Shown piece by piece: positions 8,552 through 18,095 of a stretch of DNA of 64,000 bases (its first letter is position 1; each line of letters starts with the position of its first letter). This stretch comes from Rhodobacter sp. (lineage in GTDB: Bacteria > Pseudomonadota > Alphaproteobacteria > Rhodobacterales > Rhodobacteraceae), in NCBI GenBank assembly GCA_020637515.1, contig JACKKG010000001.1:2882501-2946500 (forward strand), in the 5' to 3' direction. The position numbers and the translations under genes are program-made. Below the pieces are notes generated by a model. That model saw nothing but the letters and a program-made list of their open reading frames with translations, was not told the DNA's origin and searched no databases.

Positions 8552-10174
8552 TCAGTGTCCCTCTTGCGTGGCGCTATGGGCCGGAGCGGCATGATCGGCG
8601 CCGTGAACCTGGTCGGCCAGGGCCTGCTCGCGCGCGGCCCGTGCGGCGCGCTCTTGCGGCGTGCCCAGAACCGCGTCGATATAGGCCTCGGGCGTATAAA
8701 GCTGCGCGGCGGTGGCCCGGGCATAGCGCGAAACCGGACCCGCCAGGACCGTCAGCGCCACGATCAGCGCGATCAGCACCCCCAACGCCGCCTGCCCCCA
8801 ACCGGACAGGGCCCCGTCCTCGGGGGTGAAATCGTCGGCCACGGGGGCGGCGTTGTCAAAGGGTTTCCAGAACAGCGCCGAGCCCGCCCGCGCATAGCCC
8901 ACCAGCGCGATCAGCGAGGTGCCCAGCACCAGCGCCCAGCCCCAGACCCACCAGGACTGGTCGCGGATCGCGTCCAGGATCATCAGTTTGCCCAGAAAGC
9001 CGGACAAGGGCGGCATCCCGACGGCGGCAATGGCCGCCAGGAAGAAGAACGCCGCGACCAGCCCGCCGCCCGGCATCGGGGCCTGTGGGCTCAGCGCCGA
9101 ATTGCCGCGCCGCGCGCGCACCTGATCGACGACCAGGAACATCGCCCCCGCCGTCAGCGTGGAATGGATCAGGTAATAGAGCGCCGCCGCGGTCGCCGTC
9201 TCGGTGAAGGTGCCGATGGCCAGAAACAGGGTCCCCATCGACCCGATGGCGGCAAAGGCGGCGATGCGCGCCAGCGTCCGCCCGCCCAGCACGCCGATCA
9301 TGCCGACGCTCAAGGTGACCAGCGCCGCCGGCACCAGCACGCCGGCGACCAGCCCGTCCATGGCCGGCAGCGTGTCGGGGAAGATCAGCGTGTAGACGCG
9401 GAGCACGGCATAGGCGCCGACCTTGGTCATCACCGCGAACAGCGCCGCCACCGGCGCGGGCGCCAGCGCATAGGTGTTGGGCAGCCAGAAATGCACCGGG
9501 ATCAGCGCGCCTTTCAGCACGAAGACCAGCAGCAGCAGCGCCGCCGTCACCCGGACCAGCGCCGCATCGCCCGCCGGCAGCATCTGCGCGCGCTCGGCCA
9601 GGTCGGCCATGTTGAGCGACCCGAACACCGCATAGAGCGTGCCCAGCGCGAACAGGAACAGGGTCGATCCCGCCAGGTTGAAGATGACGTATTGCACGCC
9701 GCCGCGCAGCCGCATCCGCCCGCCTGCGTGGGTCATCAGGCCATAGGACGCGATCAGCAGAATCTCGAAGAACACGAACAGGTTGAAGATGTCACCGGTC
9801 AGCATCGCGCCGAACAGTCCCATCAGCTGGAACTGATAGAGCGCGTGAAAATTGCGCCCCCTCTGGTCCCAGCCGGTGGCCACCGCATAGGCCAGCACGA
9901 TCAGGCCCAGCACCGCCGTCAGCGCGACCATCAACGCGCTGAGCCGGTCCAGAACCAGCACGATGCCGAAGGGCGCCGGCCACGAGCCCAGTTCGTAACT
10001 TTCGACGGTGCCGTTCGCCGCCGCGACCAGCAGCGCCAGCGTCAGCGCAACCAGGACCGCGCTGGACGTCAGGCCGGCGACGCGCTGCAACAGCCGGTCG
10101 TGGCGCATCGTCAGGCCGATCATGGGGCCTACGATGGCGGGCACGACGATGGGGGCAATGATCCAGTGTTCCAT
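8552..10174 (-). CDS. mrpD: Monovalent cation/proton antiporter subunit D
   Basis: 540 residues with about 14 membrane spans; related to the antiporter-like subunits NuoM/NuoN of complex I. Hallmarks are the NLFVFFEILLIASYGL helix, with its conserved glutamate, and KGALIPVHFWLPNTYALAPAPVAALFA, with the channel lysine. MrpA and MrpD carry the ion paths in this complex. The C-terminus is a hydrophilic histidine-rich tail. It lies between mrpC (12-base gap) and mrpE. Confidence 0.94.
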   Translation of the reverse strand: MEHWIIAPIVVPAIVGPMIGLTMRHDRLLQRVAGLTSSAVLVALTLALLVAAANGTVESYELGSWPAPFGIVLVLDRLSALMVALTAVLGLIVLAYAVATGWDQRGRNFHALYQFQLMGLFGAMLTGDIFNLFVFFEILLIASYGLMTHAGGRMRLRGGVQYVIFNLAGSTLFLFALGTLYAVFGSLNMADLAERAQMLPAGDAALVRVTAALLLLVFVLKGALIPVHFWLPNTYALAPAPVAALFAVMTKVGAYAVLRVYTLIFPDTLPAMDGLVAGVLVPAALVTLSVGMIGVLGGRTLARIAAFAAIGSMGTLFLAIGTFTETATAAALYYLIHSTLTAGAMFLVVDQVRARRGNSALSPQAPMPGGGLVAAFFFLAAIAAVGMPPLSGFLGKLMILDAIRDQSWWVWGWALVLGTSLIALVGYARAGSALFWKPFDNAAPVADDFTPEDGALSGWGQAALGVLIALIVALTVLAGPVSRYARATAAQLYTPEAYIDAVLGTPQERAARAAREQALADQVHGADHAAPAHSATQEGH

Positions 10175-10186
10175 CCCGTCGCCCCT

Positions 10187-10534
10187 TTATTGCGCGTGAT
10201 CCGGGTCTTCGCCCGGTTTCTCGATGTCGATGGCGTCGGTGCCGGCGTTCAGGTAGCTGCCCAGCGCCATGATGACGACCAGCGCCGTCATGCCAAAGGA
10301 AATGACGATCGCGGTCAGCACCAGGGCCTGCGGCAACGGGTCGGTCATGACCTCGGCCGCGCCCAGGATCGGTGGCGCGCCGGCCAGCAACCGCCCCGAG
10401 GCAAAGATGAACACGTTGACCGCGTAGCTGAGCATCGACAGCCCCAGAACGACCGGAAACGTCCTGAGCCTGAGCAGCAGATAGACCCCTGCCGCGGTCA
10501 TGGCGCCGATGGCGATGGCGACGAGCAGTTCCAT
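10187..10534 (-). CDS. mrpC: Monovalent cation/proton antiporter subunit C
   Basis: 115 residues, three membrane spans, homologous to NuoK. GVYLLLRLRTFPVVLGLSMLSYAVNVFIF and the DPLPQALVLTAIVISFGMTAL segment are classic MrpC/PhaC. The start at 10534 lies one base after the mrpA stop, as expected for a coupled operon. Confidence 0.94.
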   Translation of the reverse strand: MELLVAIAIGAMTAAGVYLLLRLRTFPVVLGLSMLSYAVNVFIFASGRLLAGAPPILGAAEVMTDPLPQALVLTAIVISFGMTALVVIMALGSYLNAGTDAIDIEKPGEDPDHAQ

Positions 10535-10535
10535 G

Positions 10536-13403
10536 TCAGCGCTCCTCCCCGGTCTCGCGCCGGGTCTCGGCGTCGATCGTCGGGCTGCGTTCGATCATCG
10601 GGTCGATGTCGGCCGCAGTCAGGTTGATCCCCTCGCCCGCCCGCAAGCCGATCCGGCTGAGGCTGGCCAGCGCCAGCATCACCGCGCCGATCACCGTCAG
10701 GAACACCCCCAGATCGAACGCCGCGGCGCTGGCCAGGTGGATGTCGTCCAGCGGCCAGACGTGCACATGCACATTGGTCGAGGTCAGGAAGTTCCAGCCC
10801 AACACCAGGCTGGTGGTGCCGGTCAACACCGCGATCAGCACCCCCAGCGAAATCATCCCGTGATAGGCGAACCGCTGGCGCGCCTGGCTCCAGGCAAAGC
10901 CCGAGGCCATGTATTGCATCAGCAGCGCGATTGCCACGACCAGCCCGGCGATGAACCCGCCGCCCGGCTGGTTGTGCCCGCGCAGGAAGATGTAGACCCC
11001 GACCGTCAGCGCGATCGGCAGCGCGACGCGGGTCGCGACCACCATCATCAGCGGGTGGCGGTCATGGGCCTGGGGCATGTCGGGCTGCCAGTTCAGCAAC
11101 CGGCGCGAGGCCGGGCCGCGCAGGATCACCTCGACCAGGGCGAAGATGATGAGCGCGGCAATGCCCAGCACGCTGATCTCGCCCATCGTGTCGAAGCCGC
11201 GGAAATCCACCAAGATCACGTTGACGACGTTGTTGCCCCCGCCCCCGGTATAGGAATTGGCGATGTGATAGTCGGCGATCGTCGGCAGGCTCATGTCGCG
11301 GGTCAGGATCGCATAGGCCAGCCCGCCGATCCCGCCGCCCGCGACCAGCGCAATCGCGCCGTCACGCCAGCGCCGGAACGCCCCCGATTCCACCGGGGTT
11401 TCCTTGGGCAGGTAGTTCAGCGCCAATAGCAGCAGGATGATCGTCACCACCTCGACCGTGAGCTGCGTCAGGGCCAGGTCGGGGGCCGAGAACTGCACGA
11501 AGGTCATCGACACCACCAGCCCGCAGATCGAGATCACGATCAGCGAGACAAAGCGCATCCGGTGCACCAGCACCACCCCCGCCGTCGCCACCATCACCAG
11601 CGTGAAGAAGATCAGCTCGACCGGACCGACCGGCAGCAGCGGCCGGGTGCCGGGGGCAAAGTCGCCGCCCAGAAAGGCCCAGGCCCCATAGGCCACCACC
11701 ACGACCGAGAAGATGCCCAGATAGCGCGAGATCGCGCCATCGTGCAGCGTATCGGTCAGCGCCGTCGCGCCGCGCGCCAGCGGGTTGACGATGCCGTCGA
11801 AGATCGCCTTGGCCTCGGGTCGGGGCGCGGCATCCCAGAGCGGCGCCAGCGGCCGCTGGAGCATGAGCAACACAAAGCCCGCCGCCACCGCGATGCCCGA
11901 CATGATCAGCGCGGGCGTGACACCGTGCCACAGCGCCAGGTGCACATGCGGATGCCCCCCAGTGACCGCGCCCGCGATCACCGCGACCAGATGGCCCACG
12001 GTCTGCTGCGGGAACAGCCCGATGACGACCACCAGCACCGCCAGCAGCGCCGGCGGGGCCCACAGGCCAAAGGGCGGGTCGTGCGGATGGCCGGGATAGT
12101 CGGTGCGCTCGGGCCCCAGAAAGGTGTGCGCCACGAATCGCAGCGCATAGGCGACCGAGAAGACCGCCCCCAGCGTCGCCGCCACGGCGATCCAGGTGCC
12201 GGTATCATGCGCGGCCTCGAGCATCATTTCCTTTGACAGGAACCCGTTGAACAGCGGAATCCCCGCCATCGAAAGCGCCGCCACGGTGCCGATGGTGAAG
12301 GTCACCGGCATCAGCCGGCGCAGCCCGCCCAACAGCCGCAGGTTGCGCGTTCCGGCCTCGTGATCGACGATACCGGCGGTCATGAACAGCGCCGCCTTGA
12401 AGGTCGCGTGGTTGATGATGTGGAACACCGCGCCGATCGCGGCGTATTCGGTGCCCAGACCCAGAAGGAAGGTGATGAGCCCCAGGTGGCTGACCGTCGA
12501 GAACGCCAGCAGCGCCTTCAGGTCGTCCTTGAACAGCGCGATCACGGCGCCCAGCACCATCGTGACCAGCCCCGCCCCGGCGACCAGCCAGGTCCATTCC
12601 GGCGTGCCCGACAGCACCGGCCACAGCCGCGCCATCAGGAACAACCCGGCCTTCACCATCGTCGCCGAATGCAGATACGCCGAGACCGGCGTCGGCGCCG
12701 CCATCGCGTGCGGCAGCCAGAAATGGAACGGGAACTGCGCGGATTTGGTGAACGCGCCCAGCAGGATCAGCAGCAGCGCGGGCAGGTAGAGGTCGGATTG
12801 CCGGATCGCCTCGCCCCGCGTCAGAATCACGTGGATGTCGTAGCTGCCCGCGATCTGCCCCAGGATCAGCATTCCGCCGATCATCGCCAGCCCGCCCAAC
12901 CCGGTCACCGTCAGCGCCATGCGCGCGCCCTGCCGCCCCTCGGGCAGATGCCGCCAAAAGCCGATCAGCAGGAACGACGACAACGAGGTCAGCTCCCAGA
13001 AGATCAGCAAAAGCAGGATGTTGTCGGACAGAACGATGCCCACCATCGCACCCTGGAACAACAGCAGATAGGTGTAGAAATTGCCCATCGGATCGGATTT
13101 CGACAGGTAGAACCGTGCATAGGCGATAATCAGCAGCCCGATGCCCAGGATCAGCAGGGCGAACAGGAACCCCAGCCCGTCCAGCATGAAGTTGACGTTG
13201 AGCCCCAGCGCCGGAAGCCAGGTGTAGCCCTCGGTCAGGACCTCGCCGCGCAGCACGGCGGGGGCGTTCATCAACAGGCCGATCAGCGCCAGGCCCGTCA
13301 CCGAAAAGGTGATCGTCGCGCAGGTGTTGCGGCCCGCGCGGATCATCAGGCCAGGCAGAAGGGCGCCCAGGAAAGGTAGTGCCGCGATCAAGGCAAGGGA
13401 CAT
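10536..13403 (-). CDS. mrpA: MrpA-MrpB fused antiporter subunit (PhaAB type)
   Basis: 955 residues, first gene of the operon. Residues 1 to about 770 are the MrpA antiporter-like domain (LLLIFWELTSLSSFLLIGFW and KSAQFPFHFWLPHAMAAPTPVSAYLHS, with the essential glutamate and lysine). The last 150 or so residues carry the MrpB signature GHNQPGGGFIAGL, so A and B are one polypeptide. This fusion defines group 2 operons (Sinorhizobium and Rhodobacter Pha), several of which favour K+. Function: pH, Na+ or K+ homeostasis and use of the proton gradient. A promoter is expected in 13404-13600, where the palindrome CGTTAACG is seen, but none is certain. Confidence 0.95.
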   Translation of the reverse strand: MSLALIAALPFLGALLPGLMIRAGRNTCATITFSVTGLALIGLLMNAPAVLRGEVLTEGYTWLPALGLNVNFMLDGLGFLFALLILGIGLLIIAYARFYLSKSDPMGNFYTYLLLFQGAMVGIVLSDNILLLLIFWELTSLSSFLLIGFWRHLPEGRQGARMALTVTGLGGLAMIGGMLILGQIAGSYDIHVILTRGEAIRQSDLYLPALLLILLGAFTKSAQFPFHFWLPHAMAAPTPVSAYLHSATMVKAGLFLMARLWPVLSGTPEWTWLVAGAGLVTMVLGAVIALFKDDLKALLAFSTVSHLGLITFLLGLGTEYAAIGAVFHIINHATFKAALFMTAGIVDHEAGTRNLRLLGGLRRLMPVTFTIGTVAALSMAGIPLFNGFLSKEMMLEAAHDTGTWIAVAATLGAVFSVAYALRFVAHTFLGPERTDYPGHPHDPPFGLWAPPALLAVLVVVIGLFPQQTVGHLVAVIAGAVTGGHPHVHLALWHGVTPALIMSGIAVAAGFVLLMLQRPLAPLWDAAPRPEAKAIFDGIVNPLARGATALTDTLHDGAISRYLGIFSVVVVAYGAWAFLGGDFAPGTRPLLPVGPVELIFFTLVMVATAGVVLVHRMRFVSLIVISICGLVVSMTFVQFSAPDLALTQLTVEVVTIILLLLALNYLPKETPVESGAFRRWRDGAIALVAGGGIGGLAYAILTRDMSLPTIADYHIANSYTGGGGNNVVNVILVDFRGFDTMGEISVLGIAALIIFALVEVILRGPASRRLLNWQPDMPQAHDRHPLMMVVATRVALPIALTVGVYIFLRGHNQPGGGFIAGLVVAIALLMQYMASGFAWSQARQRFAYHGMISLGVLIAVLTGTTSLVLGWNFLTSTNVHVHVWPLDDIHLASAAAFDLGVFLTVIGAVMLALASLSRIGLRAGEGINLTAADIDPMIERSPTIDAETRRETGEER

Positions 13404-13563
13404 GCCGGTTCCGTTGTCTGAGGGCGGCCCGTCATAGGGCGCCGGTGATCGGAGACGGGCCTCCCAGACCCGTGAGGCCCTACCTTCGAAACCGGGGGCG
13501 CGGTGTCAAGCGAAAGTGACCGAGGCCGCGTTAACGGCCGCGTTATCTGCCCCGGCGCCATGC

Positions 13564-13591
13564 AAAAGGGCGGCCCAGGGGGCCGCCCTTT
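13564..13591 (-). terminator. Rho-independent-type terminator of cspA
   Basis: Perfect 12-base stem (AAAGGGCGGCCC, three-base loop, then the complement), located 18 bases after the cspA stop on the minus strand and followed there by TTTTG. This is the strongest terminator structure in the window. Confidence 0.8.
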
Positions 13592-13609
13592 CGTCAATCG
13601 GCGTGCCGA

Positions 13610-13816
13610 TCAGGCCAGCGCGAGGTTGGTCGCCGACTGGCGGCCGTCGCGGCTGGTTTCCAGGTCAAAGGTGACCTTCTGGCCGTCGTCCAGGCCGCGC
13701 AGGCCGGCGCGCTCCAGCGCGGTGATGTGCACGAACACGTCCTTCGAGCTGCCTTCGGGCTGGATGAAGCCATAACCCTTGGTGGCATTGAACCATTTCA
13801 CGGTGCCGTTGGCCAT
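13610..13816 (-). CDS. cspA: Cold-shock domain protein, CspA family
   Basis: 68 residues, a single cold-shock domain. GTVKWFNATKGYGFI holds RNP-1 (KGYGFI) and DVFVHI is RNP-2, both needed for single-stranded RNA or DNA binding. Such proteins melt RNA structure and act as translation helpers or stress regulators. The start at MANGTV is supported by AGGAG ten bases upstream. About 170 bases of leader without a gene lie upstream, consistent with a regulated 5' untranslated region, though no specific structure was proved. Confidence 0.96.
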   Translation of the reverse strand: MANGTVKWFNATKGYGFIQPEGSSKDVFVHITALERAGLRGLDDGQKVTFDLETSRDGRQSATNLALA

Positions 13817-13991
13817 CGTGAGAACTCCTGTCTTGATGCTGCCCACGGAATGCGACAGCCCGGCGCAGTCAAATCGGGATCGAATGCGCGGGTGTCCGGG
13901 AAGACAAGGCAGAGTCGATAGAGATAACGTCGCACCCCCCTTTTGCCTGAAATGCGGTTTTTCCACAAGAGGGTCGTGCCGGCGCCGGCGC

Positions 13992-14336
13992 TCAGGGGCA
14001 GACGCCGCCGATGCTCAGATACCGACCCGAGACCCAGCCGTTCGGCGACGGCGCCCCCCAAAGCGGCTGCATGCACCGCCCGCTCATGCACTGAACCCGA
14101 TACCAGCCGCCGCTGCGATCCCAGACCGAAATCTCGTCACCGAGATACAGCTCGCCGATCTGCGTGTTCTGGCTGCCCGGCCCGCTGCGCACCGCCAGGA
14201 ACCCGTTCCCGGCGGCATGGTTGTATTGGCTCAACGGCCGCACGCCGGTCACATGGCCCGTGCAGTCACCCGCCAGCGCGGGGGCGGCGGACAGCGCCAG
14301 GGCAAGCGCGGCGGCCAGGGATGCAATCTGTGTCAT
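13992..14336 (-). CDS. Secreted SH3-like domain protein
   Basis: 114 residues. A clear signal peptide (1-22, ending APALA) is followed by a short bacterial SH3-type fold: NGFLAVRSGPGSQNTQIGELYLGDEISVWDRSGGWYRVQC. Four cysteines at the mature ends could form two disulfides. Such domains bind peptidoglycan or cell-wall peptides in the periplasm. Single gene, divergent from the flagellar block. Specific role unknown. Confidence 0.75.
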   Translation of the reverse strand: MTQIASLAAALALALSAAPALAGDCTGHVTGVRPLSQYNHAAGNGFLAVRSGPGSQNTQIGELYLGDEISVWDRSGGWYRVQCMSGRCMQPLWGAPSPNGWVSGRYLSIGGVCP

Positions 14337-14470
14337 GGGTGCCTCCTTTCGATGTGTCGGGACTCTGCCACGGATGGCATGCGCGCACCTTGACCGGGGA
14401 CAAACCGGCCGGCGTCAACACTTCATAAACCCTCTTTCCGCTAGGGTCGGGCAAAGACACGGAGTCGGCC

Positions 14471-15235
14471 ATGACACTCTTTCGCCTGCTGTTCGTGCTG
14501 CTCTGGCTGACCGCCTTGCCCGCCTGGGCACAGGGGCCCGAACTGTGCGAAGCCGCCGCCAGCCGGGCCGCACGGGAAACCGGCGTGCCGGTGGACGTGT
14601 TGCAGGCGATCGCGCTGACGGAAACCGGGCGGATGCAGGGCGGTCGCCTGCGCCCCTGGCCCTGGACCGCCAATGCCGAGGGGCGAGGCCACTGGTTCGC
14701 CACCCGCGACGAGGCCCGGACATTCGCGCGCCAGTTGCTGGACCGCGGCCAGCGCCTGTTCGACCTGGGGTGCTTTCAGATCAACTGGCGCTGGCACGGC
14801 CAGGAATTCACCCGGCCCGAGGATCTTCTGGATCCCCTCACCGCCGCGCGCTACGCCGCCCGCCACCTTGCCGCCCTGCATGCCGAGTTCGGCTCGTGGG
14901 AGGCGGCGGCCGGTGCCTACCATTCCCGCACCCCCCAGCACGCCGCCCGCTACCGCACCCGCTTCGCCGCGGTGCGCGCCCGCCTCAACGCAACCGATGC
15001 CCGGGCCGATGCCCGCGCCAGCCCGCGCACGGGTCCCCGCCCGGTCCTGCAACCCGCCGCACGGACGGGCACCGCCCCCGACACCGGCCTCGCGCGGGCC
15101 AACGCCTACCCGCTGTTGATGGCCCGCGCCGATCCTTCGGGCCATGGCGTCGGCCCCGACGCGATCGCCCCGGGCGCCTCGCTGGTGCCCGCCACCCTGC
15201 CCCCGGCCCGACCGCTGTTCGAGATCCGCCCATGA
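14471..15235 (+). CDS. Lytic transglycosylase-like protein linked to flagellar export
   Basis: 254 residues. Signal peptide (1-20, ending AWA), then an SLT/lysozyme-like domain at about 25-170: the catalytic glutamate is E51 in LQAIALTETGR, and GCFQINWRWH and AAGAYHSR are later family motifs. The last 80 residues are proline- and alanine-rich. It would cut peptidoglycan glycan strands in the periplasm. Its stop overlaps the flhA start (ATGA), so it probably opens the cell wall for the growing flagellar rod, a role known for rod-associated muramidases; that link is inferred from context. Confidence 0.85.
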   Translation: MTLFRLLFVLLWLTALPAWAQGPELCEAAASRAARETGVPVDVLQAIALTETGRMQGGRLRPWPWTANAEGRGHWFATRDEARTFARQLLDRGQRLFDLGCFQINWRWHGQEFTRPEDLLDPLTAARYAARHLAALHAEFGSWEAAAGAYHSRTPQHAARYRTRFAAVRARLNATDARADARASPRTGPRPVLQPAARTGTAPDTGLARANAYPLLMARADPSGHGVGPDAIAPGASLVPATLPPARPLFEIRP

Positions 15236-17310
15236 CCTTTTCCGCCGCGCGCCTGTTCCAACCCACCGTGCTGCTCGCCCTGGCGCTGATGGCGGTCATC
15301 GTCATGATGATCCTGCCGATGCCGTCGTGGATGCTGGACATCGGACTGGCGGCCTCGTTCGCGCTGGCGATCCTGATGTTCACCATCACGCTGTTCATCG
15401 AACGGCCGCTCGACTTCTCGATCTTTCCGACCGTTCTGCTGGCCTCGCTGATGTTGCGCCTGTCGCTCAACGTATCCTCGACCCGGCTGATAATCGGCCA
15501 GGGCCATACCGGGCCACAAGCGGCGGGATCGGTGATCCAGGGGTTCGCCAGCTTCATCATGGGCGGCAGCGTGTTCCTTGGGGTCGTGGTGTTCAGCGTG
15601 CTGCTGATCGTCAATTTCATCGTCATCACCAAGGGCGCCGGCCGCATGGCCGAGGTCGGCGCGCGCTTTGCGCTGGACGGGATGCCCGGCAAGCAACTGG
15701 CGATCGACGCCGACATGGCCGCCGGCGCCATCTCCCACGCCGAGGCCAAGGCCAGGCGCGAGCGCGAGCAACAGGAAACGACCTTTTTCGGATCGCTGGA
15801 CGGGGCGTCCAAGTTCGTCAAGGGCGACGCGGTCGCGGGGTTGCTGATCACCTCGATGAACATCGTCTTCGGCCTGCTGATGGGAACGCTCGTGCACGGG
15901 ATGCCCATCGGCGAAGCCTTTGAAACCTATGCCATCCTCACCGTTGGCGACGGGCTGGTCAGCCAGATCCCGGCGGTCATCATTTCGATCGCGGCGGCGC
16001 TGCTGCTGGCGCGGGGCGGCGCGAACGGCGCGACCGATACGGCCCTGATGGCGCAGCTTGGTCGCTACCCGGCGGCGCTGGTCACCGTGGCGCTTCTCAT
16101 GGCCCTGTTCGCGCTGGTGCCGGGCCTGCCCTTCCTGCCTTTTGTGGCCGGCGCCGCCATCCTGGGCACCGCCGGCTGGTTCGCCCATCGCCACGCCACC
16201 CGTCCCGACGACCCGATCGACGATGCGCCGGTCGCGAAACTGGCGACGCTGGGCGATGTGCTGGACCTCGACGAGATTCACGTGACCTTTGCGCCCGACC
16301 TGGTGCCGATGGTGCTGGACCCGGCCACCGGGCTCGATGCGCGGATCGTCAACATGCGCAACCATATCGCCCGGAATTTCGGCCTGATCCTGCCCGAGAT
16401 CCGGCTCACCGACGACCCTGCCCTCAGGCCCGGCGAATACGCCATCCTGGTGCAGGGCGTCGAACAGGCGCGCGACCGCCTGCACCCCGATCGTCGCCTC
16501 GCGCTGCTGCCGGACGGGGGGCGCACGCCCCCCGGGCTGGACGGTCTGGACGTGCACGAGCCGGTCTTCGCCGCCCCCGCGCGCTGGATCGCCCCCGCGG
16601 ACGAGGAAGCCGCGGCGCTGGACGGGTTGACCGTGGTCGGCCCGGCCGAGGTTCTGGCGACCCATCTGCTCGAGGTGCTGAAAACCAATTTCGCGCGGCT
16701 GCTGTCGCTGCGGGGGCTCAGGCGGATGCTGGACGAGATGACGCAACTGACCGATCCCCGCCGGGCCGAGGCCAACCGCCGCCTGATCGACGAATTGATC
16801 CCCGACAAGGTCCCCGTGGACCTGCTGCTGTCCGTGCTGCGGCTCTTGCTGGATGAGCGGGTGTCGATCCGCAATCTGCCGATGATCCTGGAATCCATCG
16901 CCGAATTGCGGGTCCAGCAGATGTCGCCCGAGGCCGTGTGCGACCATGTCCGGCAGCGGCTGGGCTTTCAGCTGGTCGCCGGGCTGAAACGCGCGGACGG
17001 CACCCTGCCGCTGGTGCAGCTCGCCCCGGAGTGGGAGGATACCTTTGCCCGCTACCAGATCGAGGGCGAACGCGGCGGCACGGACATCGCCCTGCCGCCG
17101 GCCGATTTCGGCAAGCTCGCGAACGCCCTCGCCCAGACCTTTGCCGATCTCGCCGACAAGGGCACGCAGGCGGCGCTGGTCTCGCCCGCGCGCCGGCGAC
17201 GGTTCCTGCGCACGGTCATGGCGGCGCGCGACGTGCCGGCGCCGGTCCTCGCCTTCGAGGAAATCGGCATGGAGGCCCGCCCCGCCCTGGTCGGGCAGGT
17301 TGCGGCATGA
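15232..17310 (+). CDS. flhA: Flagellar type III export gate protein FlhA
   Basis: 692 residues. About eight N-terminal membrane spans and the FHIPEP-family segment (TVLLASLMLRLSLNVSSTRLI; GAGRMAEVGARFALDGMPGKQLAIDADMAAG) identify FlhA, the major gate subunit of the flagellar secretion machine. The cytoplasmic half (about 330-692) is the nonameric docking ring for chaperone-substrate complexes. The start at MTFSAARLF (15232) overlaps the previous stop; the open frame extends upstream but only as antisense-like sequence. Followed directly by fliR. Confidence 0.97.
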   Translation: MTFSAARLFQPTVLLALALMAVIVMMILPMPSWMLDIGLAASFALAILMFTITLFIERPLDFSIFPTVLLASLMLRLSLNVSSTRLIIGQGHTGPQAAGSVIQGFASFIMGGSVFLGVVVFSVLLIVNFIVITKGAGRMAEVGARFALDGMPGKQLAIDADMAAGAISHAEAKARREREQQETTFFGSLDGASKFVKGDAVAGLLITSMNIVFGLLMGTLVHGMPIGEAFETYAILTVGDGLVSQIPAVIISIAAALLLARGGANGATDTALMAQLGRYPAALVTVALLMALFALVPGLPFLPFVAGAAILGTAGWFAHRHATRPDDPIDDAPVAKLATLGDVLDLDEIHVTFAPDLVPMVLDPATGLDARIVNMRNHIARNFGLILPEIRLTDDPALRPGEYAILVQGVEQARDRLHPDRRLALLPDGGRTPPGLDGLDVHEPVFAAPARWIAPADEEAAALDGLTVVGPAEVLATHLLEVLKTNFARLLSLRGLRRMLDEMTQLTDPRRAEANRRLIDELIPDKVPVDLLLSVLRLLLDERVSIRNLPMILESIAELRVQQMSPEAVCDHVRQRLGFQLVAGLKRADGTLPLVQLAPEWEDTFARYQIEGERGGTDIALPPADFGKLANALAQTFADLADKGTQAALVSPARRRRFLRTVMAARDVPAPVLAFEEIGMEARPALVGQVAA

Positions 17311-18095
17311 CCCCCGATCTGATCGCCGCGTTGAGCGCGCTCCTGGAGCAGGCGCAGGCATGGCTGGCCGGCGGCGGGCTGGTCTTTGCCCGCGTCGGCC
17401 CGGTCTTTGCCCTGGCCCCGGTGTTGGGCGAACGCGCGATCCCGGTGCGCATCCGCCTGGTCGCGGCGCTGGCGATGACCGCCGTCGTCGCCCCGGCCGT
17501 GGTCGGCGCGGTTCCCGTGCCGCAGCCTGCGCCGATTCCCGTCGCGCTGTTCCTCATGCAGGAAACCCTTGTCGGCCTGATGCTGGGGCTGGCCCTGCGG
17601 TTCCTGATCATGGCGTTGCAGATGGCCGGCACCATGGCCGCGCAGGCGACCTCGTTCTCGCAGGCGTTCGGCGGCGCGGGCGTCGATCCGCAACCGGCGA
17701 TCGCCCATCTTCTGGTCGTGGGCGGGCTTGCGCTGGCGGCCATTGCGGGTCTGCCCGAGCGGTTGGCGGCGCTGCTGGTGCTGTCCTATGACCTGTTCCC
17801 GCCCGGCCACTGGCCCACCCCGTCGGCGCTCGCGACCTGGGGAACGACCCGGGTCGCGCACGCCTTCGCGCTGGCGTTTTCGCTGGCCGCGCCCTTCGTC
17901 ATCGGGGCCGGGCTCTACAATCTGGCCCTGGGCGCGATCAACCGGGCGATGCCGCAACTCATGGTGTTCTTTGTCGGCGCGCCGGCGTTGACGCTGGGCG
18001 GGCTGGCCCTGCTGGTGCTGACCGCGCCCTTGATGTTCACCCTGTGGGCGCCGGCCTTGTCGGCGGTGCTGGCCAATCCGGTCGCCGCACCATGA
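17307..18095 (+). CDS. fliR: Flagellar export protein FliR
   Basis: 262 residues, six or so membrane spans, with GLALRFLIMALQMAGTMAAQATSFSQAF typical of FliR/SpaR. FliR forms the export gate core with FliP and FliQ, which are not in this window. The ATG overlaps the flhA stop (ATGA), and its own stop overlaps flhB in the same way, so flhA-fliR-flhB are translationally coupled. Confidence 0.95.
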   Translation: MTPDLIAALSALLEQAQAWLAGGGLVFARVGPVFALAPVLGERAIPVRIRLVAALAMTAVVAPAVVGAVPVPQPAPIPVALFLMQETLVGLMLGLALRFLIMALQMAGTMAAQATSFSQAFGGAGVDPQPAIAHLLVVGGLALAAIAGLPERLAALLVLSYDLFPPGHWPTPSALATWGTTRVAHAFALAFSLAAPFVIGAGLYNLALGAINRAMPQLMVFFVGAPALTLGGLALLVLTAPLMFTLWAPALSAVLANPVAAP